From: Zarea fungicola
Lineage: Eukaryota > Ascomycota > Sordariomycetes > Hypocreales > Cordycipitaceae
Assembly: GCA_900169235.1 (NCBI GenBank)
Contig: FWCC01000410.1
Coordinates: 1 to 64,000, forward strand
Direction of reading: 5' to 3'
Length of the DNA stretch: 64,000 bases
The translations under genes and the position numbers were made by a program. Positions 10,223-21,900 of this stretch are shown here, piece after piece (positions within the stretch are counted from its first letter, which is position 1; each line of letters opens with the position of its first letter). The notes below the pieces were generated by a model, which had not been told where the DNA came from, did not search any database, and saw only the letters and a list, made by a program, of their open reading frames with translations.

Positions 10223-11977
10223 CTACACCTTCCCTTCCGCCGTAGCCTGCGATACTTGGATCCCATCAAACACAAATTGTTCCAGCCCAGTCTGCAGATC
10301 CATTTCGCTGGGTCGAACATTTCTTGTCTTTTTATAGAAACGCCAAAAAGTAAAATTGCCAACGTAGAGAAGTAACCCAATGTACTTGAGAACAAATGTG
10401 GTGGCGTTGAAGCGGGGAATAAAGGCATCGTATCCTGCATCTGTCAGTCATGCCGTGCATATTCAAAGCACTACATGTCACATACCAGAGAACAAAGTGA
10501 CAAGAACTGTAATGGCCAATGAGTAGTAAGCACCGTAGGGCTGTAAGAAGCCCACATAAGGTAGATCCTTAATGGAGACTCCTTGCGCCTTGAGGCCGCG
10601 GCGGAAGTTGAGATACGATATCAGGACACTTGCCCAGTTTAGGACCGCAAATATTGTAACAAGGCTGACGAAATAGTTGAAAACTGTCGCGGCAGACTTG
10701 ACGGCGTTCATGTATCCAAGGAGACAGAATAGGGAAGGTACAGCAACAGCAAGTAGTGGTACTCCGTTCTTGAACGTTTTGCCAAAGATCTTTGGCGCTT
10801 GGCCGTCCTTGGCGAGTCCATATAAAGACCTAGATGCACAGTAAACATCCGAGCTCGACGCGCTGATTACAAACACGAGCAGGCCTGCGTTGACGATATC
10901 TGGGAGAACTTTGATGCCGGCTAGGTTGATTGCCACCACGAAAGGCGATGCGGCGGCCGAAGTCGACTGCTTGGTCGCACCAATGAGCCTATTGCTGGTG
11001 TATGGAACTGCCATGGTGAGAGAAAAGACTCCAATTACGTAGAAGCAGAGAATGCGCCAAAAGGTCTGCTTGATGGCCCTTGGAATGCTCTTGCGCGGGT
11101 TGTGCGCCTCGCCAAATGTGACGCCAACCACTTCGGTGCCGGTATAAGCGAAACATGCCTGGATCATGCACGCCCACCAGCCGAGAAAGTAGCCGGTGTT
11201 GCCCTTTACAAGGGTCTTGCCAAAGGCGCCAGGATTATTCCAGTATTTGAACCCAATGGCCTTGCCACTCGGTGAACCGCCGCAAGATATAATCAGACAG
11301 CAGAGTATGATCATAGTCGCTACTACCAGTTTGACGCAGCTGAAAATGAACTCTGCTTCGCCAAAGTTGTTGACGTGTAATATCTAATGCCAAAGTTAGC
11401 AAAAGTGCGTGTGGCAACTGGGCGTGTTGGTCAACTAACATTGATGGTGATGACGAAAACGCCAAAAACCGTGATCCAGACTGCGACATTAATGTCAGGT
11501 CGCCAGTAACGAATAATCAAGCCTGCGGCAGTCAGGTTTGCTGGTGCCACTATAGTATACTTGAAAAAGTAGTTCCAGCCCGTGGCAAATCTGTTCCGTG
11601 TCAGCGGGTGCAACCCAGTGAATCAGCAGATAAATAGAGTCATACCCGAGGGCTGGATGAGCATATCGAGTGGCGTAGCCTGAGAATCCCTTGTTCATTG
11701 GCAGATACGCAGCCATTTCACCCAAGGCAGTCATGACAAAAAAGACACACAGTCCGACGAGGATATAGGCAATCAACAGGCTGCCTGGCCCGCCCTTGGT
11801 CAAGGCAGTGCCTGTACCGATTACAAGTCCTGTTCCCATCGAGCAGGCAATGGCAAACATTGCCACCTGGCGTTCTTTGAAATCACGCTTCAGCTCATTT
11901 TCGGGGTCGGCCAAGGCTGCAGGCTCGGTTTGGACAGACGTCGACCCATACAGTTGCTCTTTGGTAGAGTCCGCCAT
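10223..11977 (-). CDS. Amino-acid permease (APC superfamily, yeast AAT/YAT family)
   Basis: Exons 11977-11646, 11590-11440, 11383-10486, 10434-10223 give 530 aa, as expected for fungal amino-acid permeases with 12 membrane spans. The cytosolic N-terminus is followed by the signature of TM1 (MGTGLVIGTGTALTKGGPGS) and the GEMAAYLP motif in TM3. The ACFAYTGTEVVGVTFGEAHNPRKS block and the long C-terminal half with repeated hydrophobic helices also fit. It imports an amino acid with protons at the plasma membrane. Introns of 51-56 nt join conserved blocks in phase. It sits head-to-tail between the aldolase and the aminotransferase, which suggests uptake of the substrate they degrade. Confidence 0.92.
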
Positions 11978-12735
11978 GGCAATGCTTTCGCCAAGAAAGA
12001 AACTTCGTGTAAGAAATGATGCAAGTTCGCAACAGGTGTCTTGGCTCTTTGTTTTTGCGCTGGTTGGGGGAGGGCGGTCGTGTTAGCTCCTTATAATGGG
12101 CCAACAACATCCACGCTGTTGGGTATCGGGGCAAGGAGAACAGAAGGGCTGTGGACAGCACCATAATTCTGTGATAGTGACACCTCGGATGAACTAATAA
12201 AAGCCACTTCGGATGGTCTAAACTAATGGATAAGGATTCCCCAAAAGACGCCCCATAGCACCAATACCCCACACGGTCGAGTCAAGACTGGCAAACAGCA
12301 AACAATGGACTGTTTGGAAGTGGCAGGGTTCCCCGCACGCATTTAAACGGTTCTTATCTTTCTTTTCAGCGATTGTGTTGATTCTGGGGTTTAGAGAGTG
12401 CGGGTCATTATGGCGCGCCTGTGGGTGTGGGTTACAAACTGACACATAGGCTCATGAATGTGAAACTGTTCAATTACTGCAACGGGTTGGATAATGAGGA
12501 AAAAAAAGAAAGAAAAAAGCATGTAGCCTTTCGTTCGTAAAGTGAGATAGAAAGCAAGAGGCGAGTTTATTGCTGGCTAAGAGCCAGAATTAATGGCTGA
12601 AGAGCCATCCGAACAACGACGCAAAGAGCTACGTGTAATTGCCTAAACAGTAGCTTGCACCAGGAATTCAATGTTATTAGAAGACACATGTAATTTAATG
12701 TAAATTATCCACCCATATGCATAGCGACCCTGGCA
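11978..12735. promoter_or_regulatory. Permease promoter region with TCCGAA-type half-sites
   Basis: No gene. Contains TTCGGA at 12208-12213 and TCCGAA at 12608-12613, matching the half-site of the palindrome at 13993-14013. A TCGGATG motif is repeated directly at 12185 and 12209, each followed by an ACTAAT-like sequence. Confidence 0.4.
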
Positions 12736-13751
12736 TTATTTCTGAATCAATGACAACTGCTTCACATTCGCCGCAGCCTGGGACATCAGAAAACCCACAT
12801 CATTCCCTCCGACAACCCATCGTGCACCGAATTCGTTGACAACAGTATCAATAATCTCAGGCTTATGATACAAGCCTGCAATACCGAAAATTACATTGTG
12901 ACTCTTTGCTGCGTTGCCAACCCTTCGAAGTGCTGCGAGAAATTCAGGATGTTCCCAGTTGCCCAAGGTGCCAATGTCGGAGGCGAGATCGTTGGCACCA
13001 ACAAGTAACACGCCGAGACCCGGAAGTGCGGCAATCTCATCAACAAAATTCAGGGCCGCCCTTGTCTCGATCATAATGAAGACAACGGAGCCTGACTTGT
13101 TGGCCTCCGGCGCGGTAATAGACGGGCTCAAGGTCTGGAAACAGAACTGGGGCAGGCCGGCAGTCAGAGATCTGCAACCATCCGGTGCATATTTGCAAAT
13201 TTTAATTGCTGCCCTGGCCTCGTCTGGAAATAAAACCAATCAGTCATTCCAAGTCCACCGCAAAATCTGAAACATCGGTTGGAACTTTTGCTTAATCTTA
13301 CCAACTGTGTAGATGTGGGGGAAGATCACTCCCATGGCACCCGCGTCCAGAACACGCTGGACAAATCCGTTACCACAGTGCCAAGGCACTCGCACAAATG
13401 GTGTGATCCCAACTCCGAGAGCAGATTGACAGAGAATTGAAACATCTTTGAGACTCAGAGTTGTATGCTCGATATCGATGAATAAAGAATCGTAGCCAGC
13501 TGACTTGGCTATCATGACAATCTCTGGTGTCGCGATAATCTTGATACCGAAAGCCTACCGAGAACTTTTAGTCATTTCCCACTTGGTTGAGGACCAGGCC
13601 AGGGTCTGGTACTCGGGAGTTCAGAAATCCATGTGGCGTTGCCATCCCCATTACACCGCAGCAGTCCAGGGTCACGTACTGTGCATATTTTGCCATTTTG
13701 GACGGATACGATCAGGTTGTTCGTGTACATGACAGCCTTGGACGATACCAT
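12736..13751 (-). CDS. HpcH/HpaI-family aldolase (2-oxo-4-hydroxy-acid aldolase type)
   Basis: Exons 13751-13680, 13554-13302, 13223-12736 give 270 aa, normal for the family. These class II aldolases use a divalent metal and cleave 4-hydroxy-2-oxo acids to pyruvate plus an aldehyde. Blocks visible: the active-site region FIDIEH, the PFVRVPW strand, GAMGVIFPHI, the metal-binding Glu region IMIETRAAL and VGANDLASDIG. The introns are 125 and 78 nt; the first is long for this window but both junctions restore conserved sequence (KICTAFGIKI, PHIYTVDEARA). It is oriented like the permease and aminotransferase and divergent from the Zn2Cys6 regulator. The pairing suggests a transaminate-then-cleave pathway. 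Exact substrate unknown. Confidence 0.88.
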
Positions 13752-13992
13752 GGTAATTAGTAGTTGTTGTTGTACAACAATGGATAATTCTGTGCCAAAA
13801 TGGGGCTGAGGCCGGGGTGTCGGGAACGTGTTGGAGTGAAGGGAGTAGCTAGAGTAGGGAGGATCAATCACACAACCAAGCCCGATATGAGCCTAGTTAA
13901 ATGTCTTCATATTGGAGGCGGCCTTGTTTAAGATTACTGTCCCCCAGGAGTCTCAGGCTAAATCCTTGCCCAGCCATTGCCACATTTGGCGG

Positions 13993-14013
13993 CTTCGGAA
14001 GTTACATCCGAAG
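13993..14013. promoter_or_regulatory. CGG-N9-CCG palindrome, candidate Zn2Cys6 operator
   Basis: The arms CTTCGGA and TCCGAAG are perfect inverted repeats around a 7-base spacer, giving inverted CGG triplets nine bases apart. It lies between the divergent aldolase and regulator starts, the expected place for an operator bound by a Zn2Cys6 dimer. The half-site also occurs upstream of the permease and aminotransferase. Confidence 0.5.
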
Positions 14014-14556
14014 CTAACGGCACATTGTGGGTATTTGGGGAGAAAGTGCGGGAACTGTTACCGAGTCAAACATGCAGCGTTGCCCAAAGTCATTATCGAT
14101 CAACCATGACGACACTAACAATCTAGCGCAACTTGAATGCATGGTAGGTGTCGAGATTTAGAATAGCCTGGCCTTGGCACAATATATTACGGCATGCGTT
14201 GAAACCTGCAGAGCCCTGTTGGAGATCGAGCTGAAGCCATGCACTCATTTTGGTGTGGGCTGAGTGGCGCATCGAAATCCACCAGATCCCACCACATTGT
14301 CCGAAGCGGCGTTTCTTGATCTACCAATTAACAACTCGCCCGTCATGGTTGACAATCATCACCACGCGACCGGTCACGTGTAATTCCACGCAGGCCTCCC
14401 CCGCTACATCCCAGGAACGACTTGAACTTGGTATGAAATGCAAGCTAAGACTCCCGGACTTTCTTGTTATACGTGCCCTCGATCCCGAACCCCTCTCGGA
14501 GTTGTATGCGCCTTCCGATCACACCAAAGTTCAAGACAGGGCATTCCCCGCCAGGT

Positions 14557-17310
14557 ATGGCAAACAATCTCCCGGGCGCTGGAGTCGGCTTACGGTCCCC
14601 AGTTGAGGAAGACGCACAACAGGGAATCAACAACCAGCCACGGTTCAGAACCAGTGTAGCGTAAGGAAATCTTCTGCCTAAATATTCTGAGCCTCTGATG
14701 GACCAACACGTATCTCGTGTTATAGTTGTGATACCTGCCGCGACAGGAAGGTTAAATGTTCCGGCGGGAACCCTTGCCGCTATTGTCAAAAACGGAGCCT
14801 CGAATGTGTGTTTCAGGTATCACGAAAGCGGAAACTATTCCCTCTTGAGTATGTACAACTGTAGTTCCGACGGACCATTTAGATCTATTAACCTTTTGTG
14901 TAGTCATGTGCAAGGACTAGAACGTCGGGTGGCTCGGTACGAGGCAGAATGGCTGTCTAATCTTCATGAAGACGGTATGTCCTTCCCTTTCCATCTTCGC
15001 TTGCGGACCATACAAAGCGCCCTTAAGTGGCCTGCTAAGTAAGTCATCTTCCATTTGGACTAGGCGATGTAGCAATCGAGCAGCCTGCTGGTGAACAACT
15101 GCCAACCCAGCGACAAAATACCTCTTTCCAACCCACCTCTCCAGCAGGGCCGTCACCATCCTCCACAGCAGGTAATTATTTTACTTCGTCGGATATATTC
15201 AATCAATTAATAAATTTGGTCTTTTGAATAAGGCGAGATTAGTACATATCAGGCCTTGAGCTCCAGCCGAACATTCGGGGCTGAGATTCATCGACTCCTC
15301 AATACACCAAGTCCCAGTACGCCATTTCAGAGCTCACCGTCACAGCATCAAGACATACAGAGCATTGCATCCATAAGACCCAGCACATCACCCCTAATAG
15401 ACTGTTTGCCATCCGAAAAAGCGGCTAGAAAGTACCTCGAAGTGGTAATCTTCTATATCGGGCAATCACAACACTTTATTGATGCAAGAGCATTCTCTGA
15501 CAACTTGGACCGACTTTACTCACGTACATCACCTCGACCAGACCTATCCAACGTTGGAATTGTCGAAATACTATTGGTGTTGGCTGTCGGACGACAGATG
15601 CTACACAGCCCTGGTGCAGAGGATTCAGTACCAAGTGACACCTTGTTTAGGGCAGGTATTGCCCGATTACCTCCTTTTACTGGGCTTAGGGTGGAGGGTA
15701 AGGCCATTATAAGCGTCCTCGCACTGGCCGCTGTTTATTTGCAGAATCTTGATCTGGTGGACGATGCATATTACTACGTAGGTGACCCTGATCAATCTCG
15801 TTACCTGTCAGGAAAGTGGCTGATTGCAAACAATGAAGGCCAGCACAGCTTTGCGAATATGCATCTGCCACCAATTACATCGGGCAGATAGCCAGAGATC
15901 TCTATACATGTCCCAGAGAGCACATTCCAATAGACTTTGGTGGACTGTGTATATGCAGGAAAGGTATGGCCATGCCAAACTTCATGTTTACTGGACTGCT
16001 AGTTCTTGGCTGATAAACTTCTCAGACGATTAGCTGCAGCAACAGGCAATCCAGTCGGAATTCCAGATAATTCCATCGATATTGATCTGCCTTTTGACGC
16101 CGCCGGATTTGTTCCTGCTGGCGCCATGGCTGTAAATTTGACTGCAGCCAGGATCGCAGGGCAAATTCAGTCTCGTAAGTCGATGATCCGCAAGTCCCTG
16201 GAAAGTATCCTGAATCTTGAATGAGTTCATTGACCATCATAGTCCTCTACTCAAGTAACCCAATTTCACAAGAGACATTTGTGGCCAGCGTTCGCCGCAT
16301 TCTCGGCTCGCTCTATAAGGCAACTCAAGATATTCCACCAGAACATGTCCTGAATTTTACGGTACAGCCTCTTACAGTTCATCGAACAAGTGCATCGCTA
16401 TACTTGATGTTGTACCAGGTGAGATTATTTCCATCGCAGAAATCATATTTAGTGTCCCAAGGCTTATCCATCCTAGTCAATGATGCACGCAATTCGACCT
16501 ATTTTGCTCCATCTAGCAAAAAGTAGCATCAGCGAGGTTGTTGAGTGGTCTTCGACGGATCCCCGTCTATACAAGCTGGCGCGTACCTGTGTAGCAGCCG
16601 CACAGCGAAGTTTACTGATTCTGATTACTCTTCACCGTGATAACACTTTGGGTGAGTCTCGATTGCAGACAAGTCCGCGATTTTACTCTACATATCTGAT
16701 TCCTTCTTTTCTAGGGCTGTTCGGCTTCTCTGACCTAGAGGCTCTATTCTCGGTAGGATTTGTCATCATCCTGTGGAAGCTGATTGGAAATGGAGACTTC
16801 ACCAACCCAGGAGTCCATGAAATTTGTGAAACTCTCAGCTTTATGGCAGATGCCGGGAATAAAGCCGCTGACCAACGCCTGAGAGACCTTCGTCGCATGG
16901 ACGACCGCGTACTAGCTCTCATCCCATCTCGCCAAAGGCAAGACAGAGAGAGTATTGGGAGACACGATACGCAGACAAATAGTTTACAAAATTCCTCTAC
17001 GTTATCAGCAAATGTCGGCGGCACCTCAAGCACACCAAGTGCCAGATCTGGGATGCATACGGGCCAGCTAGATGATGCACATGGCACGCGCACACCTACC
17101 CAACACAGTCCTCAGAGTAGTCAGAGCTGGATTGCAGGGGCTAATTTACTTGGGGAGTCCTTGCAAATCCTTCAAGATGAGGAATTTGATAGTGGCTCAG
17201 ATCTCTATGCAATATACTATGGCCAAAACCCGCAGTGGTCGGGTGTTGATATGCAGGCCTGGGATGAACTAGAAAGCTACTTTCCAGAACTACAGGATGT
17301 GCTGTTTTAA
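14557..17310 (+). CDS. Zn2Cys6 transcription factor with fungal-specific TF domain
   Basis: Ten exons: 14557-14660, 14726-14848, 14904-14974, 15064-15171, 15233-15777, 15839-15963, 16026-16174, 16243-16418, 16477-16651, 16715-17310, giving 723 aa. The zinc cluster C-x2-C-x6-C-x5-C-x2-C-x6-C (about residues 36-62) is split from its start by intron 1. Next come a basic linker (SRKRKLFPL) and a short coiled coil (HVQGLERRVARYE). The Fungal_trans domain shows the DDAYYY...ALRICICHQLHR and NRLWWTVYMQER blocks. The C-terminus is acidic and Ser-rich and may activate transcription. An in-frame ATG at 14506 is an alternative start. Its position beside the aldolase, permease and aminotransferase genes suggests it is their pathway regulator. 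Confidence 0.88.
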
Positions 17311-17819
17311 TGATTATTTGAAATTCCAGATTCAGTTGAAGCATCAATAGTAGCTTGCCATTTGTTACAATGGACTCGGTCCAGGTTTGCCAATTTGGCA
17401 TATGCGGATGTCGTGCATTCTGAGTCCTAATAGTACCGGTTACCGGCTCTACGAGTGAATAGCGACAAATGGAAAAACCTGTGTAGCCATATACCAAGCA
17501 GGATAAATTCTGTCTATAAACAGTATTTTCTCTCTTATTAATACGTACCGTAATGTCAATGCCAATATTTTTATTGTTAGTGACGCAGAACAAGCAATCG
17601 TTACAGCCAAGCGTGTGTAGGGTAGGTACTTTACCGACAACTGACGTGACAGTAAGCCTTGTCTGACATTTGTCCGCAAGGCTTCAGCCGCGCGATTTCG
17701 CACCTCAAATCGCACAAGCTTCATACAAATACAATTTACAGCACTATCGCTAGAGCTGCGGCACTGCAAATCAATCTGCCCCATCGCCATCTTCGTAAAG
17801 CTTGAAGCGAACCAGAAAT
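17311..17819. other. Intergenic region, no gene seen
   Basis: Tandem spacer between the regulator and the FSH hydrolase; AT-rich with no recognisable element. Confidence 0.35.
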
Positions 17820-18617
17820 ATGGGGGAATTATACGATCCGACACTGAACCTGCCCAGGATTCTGTGTCTCCACGGCGGTGGCACCAACGCCCGCATCTTC
17901 AAGATTCAATGCCGCAAAATCGCCGAGGACCTCAAAGACGAATACCGCCTCGTCTACGTCGAGGCGCCCTTTCCCTCCGAGGCCGGCCCGGACGTAATGG
18001 AAGTATTTGCCAAGAGCGGCCCCTTTAAGCGCTGGCTGCGCTTCGGCCCGATGCATCCCGCCATCTCGGCGCAGGCCGCCGTCGCGCGGCTCGACCAAGC
18101 CATCGAGGCCGCCATGGCCGACGATGACGAGAGGGGCGGCTCCGGCGCGTGGACCGCGCTGCTGGGCTTCAGCCAAGGCGCCAAGATGTGCGCGAGCCTC
18201 CTGTACCGACAGCAGACCCAGGAGGCCGACGCGGCAGCGGCCGGCGGTGGCGGTCGGGTTACGTTCCCGCGATTCCGATTCGGTGTGCTGCTCGCTGGCC
18301 GCGGCCCGTTTGTGTCGTTGGAGCCGGACCGCGCTGGCAATGCGACGCTGCCGGACGCGTCCGAGTTTTCACTCACGCAGGAGCGGGAGCCGCGAGGCAA
18401 CCACATGCTGACGATACCAACTATTCACATGCACGGGCTGCGGGACGGGGGACTGGAGGAACACCGGAAGTTGTACAATGAGTATTGCGACCCCGAGTCT
18501 AGGACACTGCTTGTGTGGGATGCTGGGCATCGCCTGCCGGTCAAGACTGACGATGTCGCGCCGCTGGTCAGAGAGATACGCAGAGTAGCGCGTGAGACGG
18601 CGACCAGCCGCACATGA
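17820..18617 (+). CDS. FSH-family serine hydrolase (CtnB/LovG/FSH1-like)
   Basis: Single exon, 265 aa, ATG at 17820. Alpha/beta hydrolase of the fungal FSH family. ILCLHGGGTNA is the oxyanion-side loop, GFSQGAKM holds the nucleophile Ser at about residue 118, and the Asp (about 209, in GLRDGG) and His (about 237, in DAGHRLP) complete a triad. Family members include yeast FSH1 and product-releasing thioesterases or esterases of polyketide clusters (CtnB, LovG). No polyketide synthase is present in the window, so a metabolite role is not supported here. The gene has higher GC than its flanks. Confidence 0.85.
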   Translation: MGELYDPTLNLPRILCLHGGGTNARIFKIQCRKIAEDLKDEYRLVYVEAPFPSEAGPDVMEVFAKSGPFKRWLRFGPMHPAISAQAAVARLDQAIEAAMADDDERGGSGAWTALLGFSQGAKMCASLLYRQQTQEADAAAAGGGGRVTFPRFRFGVLLAGRGPFVSLEPDRAGNATLPDASEFSLTQEREPRGNHMLTIPTIHMHGLRDGGLEEHRKLYNEYCDPESRTLLVWDAGHRLPVKTDDVAPLVREIRRVARETATSRT

Positions 18618-18926
18618 AGACAATGAACGTTATCTAGAATCTTTATAGACTGTTGATACAAGTTAGAATTTATCCGCTTTTTGCTTCGGTTAGGCCTGTA
18701 TTGTCCCACTTCAAACAAGCAGCTGGTTATAGCTGGCTCCTAGCAGGTCATAACCGGAGGACTTTCCAGTCTGACACTACTCGTAACCGAGTTGACAGTT
18801 AGTTGATTCGTTGACTACGTTGTCCTCACGGTTATAATAGGCAGCGAGAGGTTCAAGGTTGACTCTTTTCTAATTATTTCTACTTAGAATGGTATCTGGC
18901 CCATGTACCCCATGTGACAACTAGGC
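18618..18926. other. Convergent intergenic spacer
   Basis: Lies between the 3' ends of the FSH hydrolase and the chitinase. Nothing recognised. Confidence 0.35.
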
Positions 18927-21900
18927 TTAGCAGTAGGAGCCCGGCGGAGCTCCAGCGCTGACCATGGCCCTTCCAACACAACCTGACTTGAATGTGATTG
19001 GGAGGTTAAATGACATCAAGTGATCGGCCTGATACGACCCGATATTGGCATTTGACCCGTCCTGCTCAATATCAGTATTCGTGCCAAAGGCTGGCCCAGT
19101 GACCAAACCACATCCATCAACTTGCTTCCGAAGGCTTGCTCCGCCATCGGTGACCCAACCCTTGATATAGACTTCAAAATGGACACCAACGCCAAATGGG
19201 GTTCTTTGGCACGACCCGGCAGGTCGAGGGTCCCAGTATGGATTGGTAACTTGGGTACTGGCTGAAACTGGCCCACAGCACTGGTTGTCAATGATGTTGC
19301 CTGATGCGTCGTGCAAGCAATTGTCTGCGCCGAAAAAGACTTGGCCAAAGTTGTATGGCCAGCGCGCATTTAACTGGCAGCCAGGTGTCAGTGTAGGAGA
19401 GTACTTGTCGTTTGTATTAAACTCGGCCAGAATGATAGCAGTACTAAAAGCGCCCTGATTGGCTTGGACGTCTTTAAAGTGCTATATTAGTATGGTATAT
19501 GAGATGGAGCATGTTCATGTTGGGCATGTAAACTTACTAAATGAAGACTGGTAGACGGCAGAGACTTCACCAGCATTTGCGTTACAGCGGGCAGCGCCAT
19601 CGACCAAAGCACAGCCAGAATTGATAATCTATAACGTTAATACATGTTTCTCTGCATAAAGCCGAGTGAATAAAACATACCACATTTGTTCCTGCCGTGT
19701 TCGGAGTCTGCGATGGAGGTGGCGGCGGCGGGGCTGACGTTGTCGGATCCGGTTCTGGGCTCGGAACGGGTTGAGCAATAAAAGGCAGCGCAGGTGCGTT
19801 GTCATCCGGGTCATCATCCTCGTCATCACCCTCGTCTGGATCATCTGCGCCTGGCGGCAATATATCATCTGGCAGATCGGTGCCAGGGGGTATGATGATT
19901 GGCGGCGCATCGGGAGGCAGAATCGTACCTGGCGGGAGGATGGTGTCTGGCGGGACGACATCGCCCGGTGGGTAGGTTATAGGCGGTACAGGGAACGGGT
20001 CGGGGCCTGGGTTCACCCAACCAGGCGGTATGATGACCGGGATAGGCACTGGAGGGTCTCCGGGGTTGATGGTGAAAGGCGGCACAACCAATGGATCATT
20101 ATCAGGGTCCGTGGGAGGGACAAAGTCAGGCGGCAGCGGGACAACGGATGGAAGAGGTTTCCCAGCCGGATATGTCGTGCCACCGACCACAATTGGGAAC
20201 GGAGGATCAAACCCTGGAGGCAGGATAACTGATACGTTGATGGGCTGTCCGGGAGGAAACACGCCACCTGGGATAATGATGGGTACTGGGGGCTGGAAGC
20301 CCTTTGGCAGTGGGATTGGCGCTTGGGATTTCTGGCCTGGCTTCAGAGTGTACCCCGGAATGACGAGTGGTGCGCTCGGCTTGAAACCCGGCGGCAAGGG
20401 GAGGCCTAGAGGAAGTGGTACGTTCGGGATAATTGATACCGGGAAGCCAATCGTCCCGCCAGTACCACAGCAGGTCCCAGTAATGTCGCGGAGCAAGTCA
20501 CACGTTTCTGTGCAGTTGGCCGGGCCCGCAGGTTTATTGCCATTTGTCAGAGGTCCTAGATTCTGGATCTGTTGTGCGCAAGCAGCAGTAAGCGTAAACG
20601 TGGCACCAGGCGCCAGGGTCGTGCATGTCAACGAGGGGCTGAGCGGTGCGTTTGTAGGTGACGGGTTATCGCCTGTCCCATCAAGACCTGAGGAGCCTAG
20701 AGCTCCAGCTTCGAGGTCGAGGGCCCAGTCGACGGTACCTGCAAAATTCTGACTCTGGTACTTGGCGATTCGACCATTTTTCGTGTTCGGGGTCATGAAA
20801 GCCACCCAAGTGTCGGCATAGGTCACAATATCAGAGTCACTGCCGTCGTCCCGTAACTGTACGCCGCCTTGTGAGATCAAAGACTGAATCTCCGCGTCGG
20901 CGAGATAACCGGCGGTCTGCGTGCATGGGCCGACCAGAGCACCTGAGGCTGGGCCGGTAAAGAGACACTCTGGTCCTATACAGCCTGGCGTGGAAACACC
21001 AAAGGCTCGCCCGTAACTGCTAACTCCAACTGTGATCTTGTTCGTTGGGACACCTGCTTTGGTGATCATAGAAAGAGCAAAAGCTGTCTCGGTCGAATTG
21101 ATGCTAGTTGCACACATTAGCGTTTTGTCCTGTACCACGAGTTCATATAACTTACTGCGACCGTAGACAGTTGCCAGTCGGGCAGCCCGGGTTTGAGAAG
21201 GCCGAACCATAGTCCCATTGTCCATGAAGATCATAGGTCATAAAGACAATGTAATCCAAGACGGGTGCCATGTCTTTGATTGGAAAGCCTTTCAGATACC
21301 TGGATTTTATTTTGATGTCAGCCGTGTTTCGCTAATCGCAATGCCAGGTGCATAAAAGTAAGAGCCAACCAAACCTACCAGTAAGAAGCGGGAGCTGCCA
21401 TGGAAATCGTTTTACCAGCAGGCATTATGCTTCTCAGGGTCTGTAGGAATGCCAAGTAATTGGGCCCATCTGTCGGGCTTCCAGGGGGAATACCAGGGAT
21501 ATCTGGTGCCTATTTTTTATAACACTGTCAATACGTCGCCATGCTGAACTCAATTCTAAAGCAGCTATTATGTTTATAGCAATGCATTGCAATAAGGCGG
21601 CTTAACTTACTCCAGGATATTCCCAGTCAAAATCAACGCCATCCAAGTTGTACTGATTGACCAGATTGACGACGCTCTGTGCAAATGTCTGTCGGTTCGC
21701 GGCGGTGACGCCGGTACGGAAGATGGGAAAGGAGTCGGAGTCGGTGGAAAACGACCAGCCGCCAAAAGAAAGAATTTTATGAAACCCAGATGTCTTGGTA
21801 AAGTCCTGGAACTGCTGTGAATTTGCTGACGTGTCTACCTGAAAGTCTGGCGTGATGGAGGCGAACGCGTAGTGAATGTGTGTGAAGCCGGTAGGGATCT

